From the NCBI GenBank assembly GCA_903772945.1, contig CAICTM010001146.1, positions 1 to 35,888 on the forward strand: 35,888 bases of DNA. Reading direction: 5' to 3'. Below, piece by piece: positions 25,672 through 34,694 of this stretch. A program made the position numbers and the translations under genes. Position 1 is the stretch's first letter; the number at the start of each line of letters is the position of its first letter. The notes beneath the pieces are model-generated. The model was not told the origin of the DNA. It ran no database searches and saw nothing but the letters and a program-made list of their open reading frames with translations. Source of the stretch: Seminavis robusta. Taxonomy: Eukaryota; Bacillariophyta; Bacillariophyceae; Naviculales; Naviculaceae.

Positions 25672-26662
25672 TCAGGCCTTGTATGGGTGTATATACCTTA
25701 TGTTCCAAGTCTGGTACACTGTGCCGCCATTGGAGGTAGCATGTCGGAGCCGTACAGTACCATTGTCATTGACTTGGTCTATAGTGTAAGGACCTTTGTA
25801 CTTTGGCTGACCGTACCTATGGTGCTGATACTGTTGAATCATCACGGTATCGTTGACATTGTATTGATGAGGGACACGCGTCGCGTTTTCCCTATCGTTG
25901 TTTTGTTGGATTAGTCGTTGGCGACGTTCCTTGATGTACTTCCAGTTGGCTTCGAACCGGACGTTGTGAATCGTGTCACGATTGAACACAAGCTGCGCAG
26001 TCGTTGCACGCAAGGTGGTATGAATCGTGGCATTCATTGCAAAGCGAACCGCCGTGAGGACTCCATCCCAGGATCCATTCACGAGGTCGTCTTGGCACTT
26101 GATGTTTTGAACAGCGATCAAGTTGCGTATGGTCTGATGAGCACGCTCGACCATAGAGTTGGCTTGAGGGTTACGCGTAGTGATGAACTTGCGACGAAGT
26201 CCATATTCATCCCGGAGCGTCTTTTCGACCTCTGCGCGGAACTCGCATCCTCTATCCATGATAACCTCAGCACGCCATGGATACCGAGTAAGCTACGTTT
26301 GTTCTAGGACGATGGCTACTTCGTCTGCTGCCTTGGAGCAGATCTCTGCAATCTCGAACCATCCGGATACGGGATCAATCATTGTCAAGCAATGAAGTGT
26401 GCAGGAATTCTTTTTCTTAGGATCCCCGACGTTGCAGGGACCTATCAGGTCAATACATAGTCTTTCCCAAGGGATCTCCTCGCAAGTCTTCGGAGGCATC
26501 AATCCCAGCTTACGCGTCTTGGGTTTGTTCATCTGGCAGCTCTGGCAACAATGACATACGGCCTGCACAGTCTTGCGCAGTCCTTTCCAGGTGTAGTGTT
26601 GGCTGATGGTTAGTTCTGTGCGAGTCTCGCCAGGATGCATCAGTACACCATGGTACCATTCA
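25672..26662 (-). pseudogene. Ty3/gypsy integrase region with a nonsense codon
   Basis: A minus-strand pol remnant. Its start, immediately after the 59-bp repeat, reads LVEWYHGVLMHPGETRTEL, followed by the HHCC zinc region (SQHYTWKGLRKTV...CCQSCQMNK). The integrase core has the first Asp in LCIDLIGP, the second in VIMDRGCEF and Glu in MVERAHQTIRNL. A GPY/F-type C-terminal module (KYKGPYTIDQVNDNGTVRLR) then ends at 25672. TAG at 26293-26295 replaces the Trp codon seen in the second copy (EQT-stop-LTRYPW versus EQTWLTQYPW), and the frame is otherwise continuous. The GPY/F module identifies the Ty3/gypsy (GyDi-like) class. RT, RNase H and Gag are absent, so this copy is dead. Confidence 0.88.
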
Positions 26663-26721
26663 ACTAGATGATTAATACACGAGTCAATAGTAAAGAGGTG
26701 TCAGGTATATTTCCTCCAACA
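26663..26721 (-). repeat. 59-bp direct repeat, copy at copia 3' edge
   Basis: Identical over all 59 bases to 33648-33706. It begins (minus strand) TGTTGGAGGAAATATACC and ends ATTAATCATCTAGT. It is interpreted as the first bases of the copia LTR. Sequence diverges abruptly on both sides. Confidence 0.92.
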
Positions 26722-26777
26722 CACTCCTGCACGGTGCCCTAAGTGGCTACCGTGGAACGAATAAATAATTTAGGAAA

Positions 26778-28553
26778 TCAAACAAGGGGTGGATGCCCCA
26801 TGATGAAAGCCCTGTGCTCATGGAAGAGCTTGCCCTGAAGGGGCTTCGTGAAAAAATCTCCACACATCTCCAAGGTTGGGCAGTACACAACTCTGAGGTT
26901 TCCTTTTCCAATCTGATCATGAATGAAAAAGAAACGAATGTTGATGGCCCGAGTCCTTTTGCCCGAACTGCCTTTGCCATTCTTTGCAAGGATGATGGTG
27001 CTTTTGTTGTCCTGCATGAGGATGTTGTCCTTCACAACGATCCCCTGCTCTTCAAGGAACAACTTGGCCCACAACATTGGAGACATGACGTCATCTGCAC
27101 CAATCAGTTCCACTTCAGTGCTGCTTCTTGAGTTGAGCTTCTGTTTCGCGGATACAGAAAGCACCGCTCCTCTTCCAAAGGACATGACTCCTCCTGTATG
27201 GGAACGGTAATCAGGATGGAGTGCAAGTGATGCATCCACCCACCAAGTGATGACACGGACACCATCAACATGGAGTATCAACTTGTCCTCCACTGTTTGG
27301 TCCAGGAACTTCAATCCTTGGATCAACTTGCCCCAGTCATCAACTGTGGGATTCCTCACACGTGTACAGAGAACAATTGTCAGTGTTTGGACATCTGGTC
27401 TTGCTCTCTTGCATGCGAACAACACCTTGGCTGCGTTGGTGTGATAGATTTCTCTGGTCTTGTCGTCCAAAGCAGCTCCATCACCAGAACTGAATAAATC
27501 GGCAGGTGCCGCAGTGGACACCTTCTTCATTTGCTCGAAGTCCACTGGGAACTCCAAGATCATCTTCTTAAGATAGTCAATCATGTCAATGACTACCTTG
27601 CCTGGATCGGAAAAGTCCACCGTCATCCCCAAGTAGTCATGCTTGGAACCACGGGTTGCCTTCATGGCTCCATAGGTTCCATATCTGCCATTGAACCATT
27701 CCAAAGTCCGGTCATTCACCAACTTCATTCTGTGGCTTGACATTAAATCGTCAACATGGAATCGAATTGTTTGTTGGTAGCCTTCGATCATCCGGTTGGC
27801 CACACAAGGATCGTATGGGTTGAACACAAATCCAATTTGCTCGAGGTCACTTCTGAATAGCTTGTACCAAAAAAGTGCTGCCAAAACCATGCCATAAATG
27901 GCTCTCTCCACGACAACATAGAGGACAGGACGTCCCTTTTTGTATGTCAGGAAAGAGGCATATGTGTCAGGATCAATTTCGACAAGTAAGTCTGCAAGGG
28001 TTCCCTCAATGATCATGAGGACCCTGTCTTCACCTTGTTTGACTTTTGGCATTGGGGTTTGGATGAACGCATTGGGAACATCCAGGGACATCACATCCCT
28101 ATCCTCGGATGCATCGACACACATGGATAACATCAAACCCTCAAGTGAAACTGTTGGGCTTCTGGCATCTTCTTTCTGATGGTACACCCTTGTAGGTTTC
28201 CCATTGTAGACTGCACGGGCCTTGACCGTGCCATCCCTTTTCTCACTCACAAACATGAGTGCCATTTGTGCCTTTTTCAATTCGGAATCACTGCATTTGT
28301 TTGGGTCGACTGGACTGAAACAGACTCTGCTGTGTAGCTGGTCCATCTCTTTGAGCGCCGCCTTTCTGGCTTTGTTGCCCCACACTTTCAGACCCTTGGG
28401 TAGAAGATGCTGTTGGGCATGGCTGCTCTCATCCTTGACTTCTGCTGTGGCACTCCTGTGATTGCAGGAGTCCATGAACAAAGCTAGGTGCTTGCTTGTC
28501 TCTGTCTCATACAGTAGTGGTTGCTTTGCTTCGTCATCTTGGACGAAGGTCAC
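26778..28553 (-). CDS. Copia reverse transcriptase and RNase H (591 codons, -1 frame)
   Basis: This frame carries the copia RT: a basic N-terminal segment (GNKARKAALKEM), DARSPTVSLEGLMLSM, the catalytic Asp in MSLDVPNAFIQTPMP, ERAIYGMVLAALFWYKLF, and the active-site FHVDDLMSSHR, where His replaces the usual Tyr/Phe before VDD. RNase H follows with WWVDASLALHPDYRSHTGG, SVSAKQKLNSRSSTEVELIG and the final GDFFTKPLQGKLF. The 28553 codon is GTG, not a start. The frame is open upstream to about 28670 and there encodes KLPRVGIRRSARIA, the copia RRSxRI linker, in overlap with the upstream frame. Expression therefore needs a -1 shift, or the element has a one-base change. Confidence 0.9.
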   Translation of the reverse strand: MTFVQDDEAKQPLLYETETSKHLALFMDSCNHRSATAEVKDESSHAQQHLLPKGLKVWGNKARKAALKEMDQLHSRVCFSPVDPNKCSDSELKKAQMALMFVSEKRDGTVKARAVYNGKPTRVYHQKEDARSPTVSLEGLMLSMCVDASEDRDVMSLDVPNAFIQTPMPKVKQGEDRVLMIIEGTLADLLVEIDPDTYASFLTYKKGRPVLYVVVERAIYGMVLAALFWYKLFRSDLEQIGFVFNPYDPCVANRMIEGYQQTIRFHVDDLMSSHRMKLVNDRTLEWFNGRYGTYGAMKATRGSKHDYLGMTVDFSDPGKVVIDMIDYLKKMILEFPVDFEQMKKVSTAAPADLFSSGDGAALDDKTREIYHTNAAKVLFACKRARPDVQTLTIVLCTRVRNPTVDDWGKLIQGLKFLDQTVEDKLILHVDGVRVITWWVDASLALHPDYRSHTGGVMSFGRGAVLSVSAKQKLNSRSSTEVELIGADDVMSPMLWAKLFLEEQGIVVKDNILMQDNKSTIILAKNGKGSSGKRTRAINIRFFFIHDQIGKGNLRVVYCPTLEMCGDFFTKPLQGKLFHEHRAFIMGHPPLV

Positions 28554-31500
28554 TCCTTTCTTTGCTTCGGCTGTAGCAATCCGAGCTGAGCGTCTAATTC
28601 CAACTCGAGGAAGCTTGGAAGCCTTGGTTGGCCCAGCGAGGTTTCCATCATTGGTATATGCACTGCTGGTGCCGTCTCTTCAACTGTAGGGTTGTCTGGA
28701 CTAGTGCTTGTTGGGATTCCTTGGAATCTCTCTTCTCCTTCTTCATCCTCTTCTCCTTCTTCATCGGAGTCAATGTCTGTGGCATTCTGTTTGGATGCCC
28801 TTGGTACTAGCCCTGGGGCGTTCCCATCCTCAGAATCTTCATCTGATTCCGTGGATTCCACTGAATCTTCGTCCGAAGAGTCTCCATAGACTTGGAGGTA
28901 GCTCTCATTTCCATTGACACCATCCACTCCTGCAGGCAAACCTACAGGTAAAAATTCCACAAAGTCACGGTTGTGAAAGATTAGTGGTTTCTTACCCTCA
29001 CCGTATGCCTTCTTTTCGACAGCATCAATGACTGAGCGAGGCATCGGCAGGATGCGGACATGCTGTCGCGTGATCACCTCAAAGGTGACGAGGTCCATCA
29101 CACTGTGTCCACCTTGGTGGTTGTCCATCAATGGACGGAGATAGATGCAATCCAATCGCCTGGGCTCCATGGAATTGAGCTTGTCTGGTTCGTTGGAAGC
29201 GAGACAATAGCTCCCAAAAGTGTACTGAATATCTTTGTAGCTTGTGGTCCGACCCTCCAAGATCTGCCTGGGAGGATACACTTTAGAGATTCCATCAAGC
29301 GCGGGGAAGAGGTTGAGTTTACAGTTAACATCGTACACCAATTCCACAATCATCACCTTTGGCATCACCATGAACGGGGTTGAATGCCAGGCTGCGCGGA
29401 TGCGCTCCTTCAAGGTTCGGATGTTGCGCTCGGCAGGACCACTGTGAGTCTGAGCCGCTCCATGGTTGAGCTTGAGCTCCATGTCGTTCTTGACAGGATC
29501 CATCAGGCTCTTGAACTCCAGGTCGCACTGGATTTCTTGGATCTTGAAGTCATTATTCCCATACCGATCAAAAATCTTGTCAATGGCGGCATAGAATGAT
29601 TTTCCCTTCCTGTTGGTCAGGTAGGCTGATTCGCGGTGTCGGATTTGCAAGTCGGTGAATGCTAGAAAAGCAATCTCACAGACATAAAACACATCCATGC
29701 ATCTGGTCAAGAACCTGTGTGGTGCCACCAGCTCATCCGGAACAGTATGAATACTGTCGGTCACTGGTGGTGGGCGTCTGCGTGTAGTAGAGCCCTTGGC
29801 CTTGCCCATGTCGCTGCCAAAAATTAATTCGGCGCGATCGATGTCCTCCAGCTTGACGGGACAGTCGCGAATTTGACCAGTCCTGATCATGTTGCGGTAG
29901 CCCTCCAAAGATGGGCGCTGGAGGTTGTGGTACAGATTTCTTGCGAGAAATGCACCCTTGGCTTGCTTCTTGGTAAAGCCTTCGAGGTTGCCCTCCACCG
30001 TCTGGACCAAATGCTGGAACTCCGGTGAAAACTGGTTGAGTTGGGCCATGTGATCCAGCAGGTCTTGCTCAATCAACACGCCATACAGACCTTTGGCGGT
30101 CCTTCCATACCTGGTATGGATCCCAGTTGGGCGGTAGTGGTAGATGGCGTCGTCGACTCTTGAGTCCATGAGGACATAGGATCCATCCTGTGCCCTGACG
30201 CAGTCATCCACAACAAGAGACAAAGCGTTGATGTTGGCGATGCCTCCTGGATTGGAATAACCATTGCCGTAAGGTGTGTCACCTTCTTGGGTAAGCTTGG
30301 TGCTTCCAACATTGGTGGCCATCTCGATTGGTCTGGGAGATAGCCGCTTGCGGACAATCATGTCCTGGTTCATGACAGTTCGGATGGAACTGCCACTGTC
30401 GAGATACACTGTGTTGGCTCCATCAGGAATGAGGTTCTTGACCGACACTCCTGCAAGATTTGGCTCTGCCACTCCTGTGAGTTCGGCATCTGCCACTCCT
30501 GGGAACTCAAACGCAACTTGATGGTTCTGTTCTTCGACTGATAGTGAGTCTTGGTCTTGGAAATCTTCATAACAGTTGCCTCGCTGATTCTCCCGCTGAC
30601 GCCGGCTGGGTCCACGGTACAAGCAGCGAAATTCATTCTCTGTATCCGAGCTGTAGTCGGAACAGCAGCTCTGATCATCGTCTTGACCATTCCGAGGGAT
30701 GACTCCTTCGAATGGATCTGTGTTGAAGACGGTGTCAGGGTGGGCAGAACGACTGACAATTATATTATGTGTATCATTGTACCGCTGGAGGATAAGGTCG
30801 GATCCGATGCTTACACCGTCAGGACCTCCCTCAGCAAGCTGATCATGGCCGTAGCCGGAGTGATAGCTTTCTTCGGATGATGTCTCATCATGCCTCCACT
30901 CCTCTGCATAAAGTGGGATGCCTCCAAGGAAATCGGTAGCGAATGCTCCCCAGTCGATGGAAGCTTCCGGCTCACTGTCGGTGGTGGAATCATCTCTGCC
31001 CATCAGGGGCGGGACTCCATCGACTTGATGGTGCTGGAAGTGGAACTGCAATGACCCTGCCGCGCTGGCCTGGGAGGCTTGGCTTGACATGGGGAACTGC
31101 TGAAAGTTCGACTGGCTCGTAGGAGGTGGAGGGACTCCACTGAATCCACTCCTGCTCGAAGAGTCTCCAGCTGGAGCTGGAGCTGGCGCCGTCACCACTG
31201 TGGTGGGCACTCCTTGGAGTAGCTGCATCTGGTGTTGGTGATACTGTGGCATGAAGGACTTCTTCATGCCATTGAACTTCTTGTTGATGGCCCATTCAGG
31301 CTTGGGGATCTTCGACTTCACCTTGCACTGCGGAAGTTTGTGATCTGGGCTTCCACAACAGTAGCAGGCTTCCCCTGGCTGGGACTGCTGGTAGAAGACA
31401 GCAGCTGGGAGCCCTTCCTTCATCTTCTTGGGATCAAAAGGAGGTGGCTTGGGATTGGAATATGGTTTCCGTTCCCTGCCCTTCCGTTGTTCCAACCATT

Positions 31501-32476
31501 CTTTGCTTGGCTTGAACCTGTCATTGGACAAAGTCTCCCTGAGATGATCCAGGGTAGAAGGAAACTGGATTGACCCATCCATGGCATAGGCTGCCTCAAC
31601 GGTCTTCTGGTAGTCCCCGTATCGTCCTTCCTGTAGGCCATGGTAGCCCACGGTTGCTTTCAACCTAGCCCTTTCCGTCACTAGCACCTTTTCTTGGGCG
31701 TCGTGACCCGATGCGGCCTGGTATTCAGGTAATCCGATAGTCCTGGCATCAATGAACTCCGTTCCGACCAGGTCATACACTTGATCCACGTCGCTGTCGA
31801 CCTTTCTCAAGTAGAAGTCAACTCTGTCATGGTCTCCTTGCTTTGGGAACAAGCCACGTTGGATGGTCTTGATGAATTGTAGCAATGGGAACTCTTTGGT
31901 TGAGCCTTGCATCACTATCAATCTGATCCTCTTGAGCAACTCAATGGGATCCAGCTTGACTGCATCCTCGTAGTCTCCTAGACCTCTAAGCTTGGACTTC
32001 ATGGCGTCGGTACAGTATGTCACCTGGATGGTGGTTGCACCTGTCTTGAGAATGTTCTCATAGGATCGAGTCGACTTGTCATAGATGGATGACTTTGCCT
32101 TGTACTCGCTGAGTTCCAAAGCATCGTATTCTTGGGCTTTGGGATCAGCAAGTGATACTTGGAGTGTTGGCTTGGTCGGCTTGGTAGGTGCCTGACTTGT
32201 CATGGTCTCAATGGCCAATGAGGCCAGTGGCACATCATTCCACTCAGGCTTGATCCTTAGGTCCTGGACAATGTGTGTCAGGGTCTCCTCAAAAGGATAA
32301 TACCTAGTGTCAGCCTGTCCATTTGGGTGGAAGAGGAACTGACGCTTGGAACTCTTGTTCTGGTTCCTGTAGCTGTTGCCTCTTCCTTGATGGCTTCTTC
32401 CTGAGGAATTGAATCCCCTACCCTCCCTAGAAGGGTATCTTCCTCCACCACGACCACCTCTTCCTTGGAATCTCAT
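28550..32476 (-). CDS. Copia Gag-protease-integrase polyprotein (1308 aa)
   Basis: The first ATG of the frame is at 32476, beginning with an RGG-rich stretch (MRFQGRGGRGGGRYPSREGR). The Gag region is followed by a CCHC zinc knuckle (C371-x2-C-x4-H-x4-C, CYCCGSPDHKLPQC). A long linker leads to the aspartic protease active site D693-S-G in VYLDSGSSIRTVMN. Integrase has the D,D,E triad at about D928 (MDVFYV), D985 (IQCDLEF) and E1016 (GPAERNIRTLKERIR). The C-terminal 200 residues are acidic (Asp/Glu/Ser-rich). The frame ends with TGA at 28550-28552, four bases into the RT frame. The classical HHCC integrase zinc region is poorly preserved. The frame has no internal stops. Confidence 0.9.
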   Translation of the reverse strand: MRFQGRGGRGGGRYPSREGRGFNSSGRSHQGRGNSYRNQNKSSKRQFLFHPNGQADTRYYPFEETLTHIVQDLRIKPEWNDVPLASLAIETMTSQAPTKPTKPTLQVSLADPKAQEYDALELSEYKAKSSIYDKSTRSYENILKTGATTIQVTYCTDAMKSKLRGLGDYEDAVKLDPIELLKRIRLIVMQGSTKEFPLLQFIKTIQRGLFPKQGDHDRVDFYLRKVDSDVDQVYDLVGTEFIDARTIGLPEYQAASGHDAQEKVLVTERARLKATVGYHGLQEGRYGDYQKTVEAAYAMDGSIQFPSTLDHLRETLSNDRFKPSKEWLEQRKGRERKPYSNPKPPPFDPKKMKEGLPAAVFYQQSQPGEACYCCGSPDHKLPQCKVKSKIPKPEWAINKKFNGMKKSFMPQYHQHQMQLLQGVPTTVVTAPAPAPAGDSSSRSGFSGVPPPPTSQSNFQQFPMSSQASQASAAGSLQFHFQHHQVDGVPPLMGRDDSTTDSEPEASIDWGAFATDFLGGIPLYAEEWRHDETSSEESYHSGYGHDQLAEGGPDGVSIGSDLILQRYNDTHNIIVSRSAHPDTVFNTDPFEGVIPRNGQDDDQSCCSDYSSDTENEFRCLYRGPSRRQRENQRGNCYEDFQDQDSLSVEEQNHQVAFEFPGVADAELTGVAEPNLAGVSVKNLIPDGANTVYLDSGSSIRTVMNQDMIVRKRLSPRPIEMATNVGSTKLTQEGDTPYGNGYSNPGGIANINALSLVVDDCVRAQDGSYVLMDSRVDDAIYHYRPTGIHTRYGRTAKGLYGVLIEQDLLDHMAQLNQFSPEFQHLVQTVEGNLEGFTKKQAKGAFLARNLYHNLQRPSLEGYRNMIRTGQIRDCPVKLEDIDRAELIFGSDMGKAKGSTTRRRPPPVTDSIHTVPDELVAPHRFLTRCMDVFYVCEIAFLAFTDLQIRHRESAYLTNRKGKSFYAAIDKIFDRYGNNDFKIQEIQCDLEFKSLMDPVKNDMELKLNHGAAQTHSGPAERNIRTLKERIRAAWHSTPFMVMPKVMIVELVYDVNCKLNLFPALDGISKVYPPRQILEGRTTSYKDIQYTFGSYCLASNEPDKLNSMEPRRLDCIYLRPLMDNHQGGHSVMDLVTFEVITRQHVRILPMPRSVIDAVEKKAYGEGKKPLIFHNRDFVEFLPVGLPAGVDGVNGNESYLQVYGDSSDEDSVESTESDEDSEDGNAPGLVPRASKQNATDIDSDEEGEEDEEGEERFQGIPTSTSPDNPTVEETAPAVHIPMMETSLGQPRLPSFLELELDAQLGLLQPKQRKE

Positions 32477-32500
32477 GGTCTTGCTGGTGTGGTAATGCAC

Positions 32501-33706
32501 TGTTGTGCTGTGCTTGTTCCTTGGAACTAGCTTGTGTTCTTGTGTGGATACTCCTGCAGGAAGGATCTCACTGCTGTGTGACTATTCAAAAAGCTTGCTT
32601 GTTGGCTGGATAGCCTTCTTTTGGTCACACTTGGTGTGTGTACTCTTGGCTGTATAGCCTTGGTCTAGTTAGACCACTCACGTAATTCCAGAGGAAAACG
32701 TGGTATCTTCTTTGGAGCCTTGGGTAGTAGCGAACTGCCTCTGTCGGTCTCCGATCTCTGCTTTCTTGCTGCAGGACCTTGTATTGATGTTAGGTGAGTG
32801 CAATGAGTGAGTTACACTGGTTGAAACACCTTTTTCGTAGAGTTTCAGGACTCCGAGTTGTTACCGGGGATCTTGTGTTTCACGTCACAATAGCAGGGAA
32901 TACTCGAATCAACCGATCTGACTCAAAATCGGGAGTTAGACGCTTCCAAGAGTAGCCACAGCTCTGTCGTTGTGTTGCGCAACTTCCTCTCTATTGGGTC
33001 GATGCCTTGCAACGTCCACAACAGTCGATAGGTAGATCGGCAACTGTTGGCTTTCGCTCGTCGTGATGTGACGTATCGAACTCCTGATTTCTCGCGGATG
33101 ACGATATCTCACTGGATAAGAGCCCATTCGCGATGCCATCAGCTGGAAACCTTTTCAGTTTTCTTCGCTGGATCTGTACGTGTACGTGGTTGCTTCCAGT
33201 TCCGGCCGGAAACTGTTAGACGATGTTCCGTACTCGTACCTGTGACTGAAGATGGGATTCTTCCCGCGCACCTCTTTCGTGTTAGAGCCTTTCGTTGCTC
33301 TTAATAGTGTGGCTAGAGCCTGATTCTGTGCACCTCTACTCTGTTGCAGTAGTTAACTCAATGTATTTCACTTGATGTCAATACACTTTGACTTTGTTAC
33401 CTTGATATCAGTCTCGAGATCGGTAGTAGTAACTCGAGATGGCCTTTTGCTTTTCAGTGTTGTTTGCTAGTAATACTGCAGCTTATTGGTGAGTAATTTG
33501 GTTTTAGATTAAGCTGAAAAGCAAAAGTGAGGATTTTCTGGTGGTGCATAGCAATTCTTGTGATTGAATTGGATATAAGGACCCCCATAACACTTTAGAC
33601 CTAAAACTCCCTTGGTTCCTTGCATGATGAATTTGCATGCGAACCGGACTAGATGATTAATACACGAGTCAATAGTAAAGAGGTGTCAGGTATATTTCCT
33701 CCAACA
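32501..33706 (-). repeat. Copia 5' LTR plus untranslated leader
   Basis: About 1.2 kb between the gypsy junction and the Gag start with no coding frame of note. It holds a perfect 14-bp inverted repeat, CTTTTGCTTTTCAG (33444-33457) and CTGAAAAGCAAAAG (33514-33527), with a 56-nt loop. It also holds a near-duplicate AAGGCTAT(A/C)CAGCCAA on the minus strand in the 32600-32670 region. The LTR end cannot be placed because the 3' copy is truncated. Confidence 0.6.
33648..33706 (-). repeat. 59-bp direct repeat, copy at copia 5' edge
   Basis: Identical to 26663-26721. On the minus strand it directly follows the gypsy codons for NPQANSM, at AACTCTATGGT|TGTTGG, so it marks the outer end of the 5' LTR. 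Confidence 0.92.
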
Positions 33707-34173
33707 ACCATAGAGTTGGCTTGAGGGTTACGCGTAGTGATGAACTTGCGACGAAGTCCATATTCATCCCGGAGAGTCTTTTCGACCTCTGCACGGAACT
33801 CACGTCCTCTATCCATGATAACCTCAGCACACCATGGATACTGAGTAAGCCATGTTTGTTCTAGGACGATGGCTACTTCGTCTGCTGCCTTGGAGCAGAT
33901 CTCTGCAATCTCGAACCATCCGGTTACGGGATCAATCATTGTCAAGCAATGAAGTGTGCAGGAATTCTTTTTCTTAGGATCCCCGACGTTGCAGGGACCT
34001 ATCAGGTCAATACATAGTCTTTCCCAAGGGATCTCCTGGCAAGTCTTTGGAGGCATCAATCCCAGCTTACGCGTCTTGGGTTTGTTCATCTGGCAGCTCT
34101 GGCAACGATGACATACGGCCTGCACAGTCTTGCGCAGTCCTTTCCAGGTGTAGTGTTGGCTGATGGTCAGTTC
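33707..34173 (-). pseudogene. Second Ty3/gypsy integrase fragment, truncated by the copia LTR
   Basis: The minus-strand segment encodes LTISQHYTWKGLRKTVQAVC through the HHCC tail and the first two catalytic Asp residues (LCIDLIGP, VIMDRGREF) to TTRNPQANSMV. There it is cut by the copia LTR, before the catalytic Glu. It is nearly identical to about 26150-26625 of the other gypsy copy. The visible residue differences are Cys/Arg, Glu/Gln, Ser/Thr, stop/Trp, Arg/Gln, Arg/Cys and Cys/Arg. Its 5' junction near 34173 joins unrelated sequence. It cannot make an integrase. Confidence 0.87.
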
Positions 34174-34204
34174 ATCTAAGAAGCGCAATTGTAGGTAATT
34201 CTGA

Positions 34205-34227
34205 AAACGAGACCTCAGGTCTCGTTT
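34205..34227. repeat. 23-bp near-perfect palindrome
   Basis: AAACGAGACCT, one C, then AGGTCTCGTTT: 11-bp arms with a one-base centre. It lies about 30 bp outside the 5' junction of the second gypsy fragment. Confidence 0.85.
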
Positions 34228-34645
34228 GGGAAGCACATCCCAACCTCTCCTTCCGAGCCAAGTCCAAGGTTCCAATTAGGCAACCGGTGCTCCAGGTTGG
34301 GAAGTGACGTACTTTACAATCTACTACTGGCAGGGGAACAACTTCAGTACGTGGTATGTTACCCTTTGTGCCCATTGGTGTATCCAACCGTTAAGTCATT
34401 GTCTACTAAAAAGAAGTCACATCGACATCCGTTTTTGGATGGTCAGAACATGAAGAATGCATTCCCAAAAACAATAGATCCTACACAGAGGGGCTATTAA
34501 TCGCAGAGGCGTTACCTACCAAAACGGGACCTTCAGGTGGCCAAGTTTCAACTAAAACCAGCTAAAACGAGATAAGACTAGGATAAGAGTGGGAATATCA
34601 AAATGCTAGATTGTTAACGCTAATCCAAATAGAGCAGTACTGAGT

Positions 34646-34684
34646 CACCAAAAAAGAGGATCACCGTAAAAGATCCTCATGGTG
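34646..34684. repeat. Hairpin upstream of a candidate spliced gene
   Basis: GAGGATC (34656-34662) pairs with GATCCTC (34672-34678) around a nine-base loop, and flanking CACC (34646) and GGTG (34681) could extend the stem past an A-rich bulge. The interval 34228-34645 shows no convincing gene. A minus-strand frame there (34172-34387) lacks an ATG at its start and has no domain. Confidence 0.6.
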
Positions 34685-34694
34685 AAAGGGGTGA

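Larger units (their letters stand above)
26663..33706 (-). mobile_element. Ty1/copia retrotransposon (CoDi-like), about 7.0 kb, truncated 3' LTR
   Basis: Coding order on the minus strand is Gag, protease, integrase, RT, RNase H, which defines copia. The 5' end begins TGTTGGAGGAAATATACC at 33706, a typical copia LTR start, directly after gypsy sequence. The same start recurs at 26721, just past the RT-RNase H stop, but only the first 59 bp are present before gypsy sequence resumes, so the 3' LTR is cut. Without a complete second LTR the LTR length is unknown, and no primer-binding site complementary to initiator tRNA is obvious. Both reading frames are intact over thousands of bases, so insertion is probably recent. 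Confidence 0.85.

Noticed and set aside
28541..28570. Canonical -1 slippery heptamer at the copia frame overlap
   Set aside because: The A-rich AAAGAAAGGAG does not fit X-XXY-YYZ in the upstream frame, and the linker homology places the true shift further upstream.
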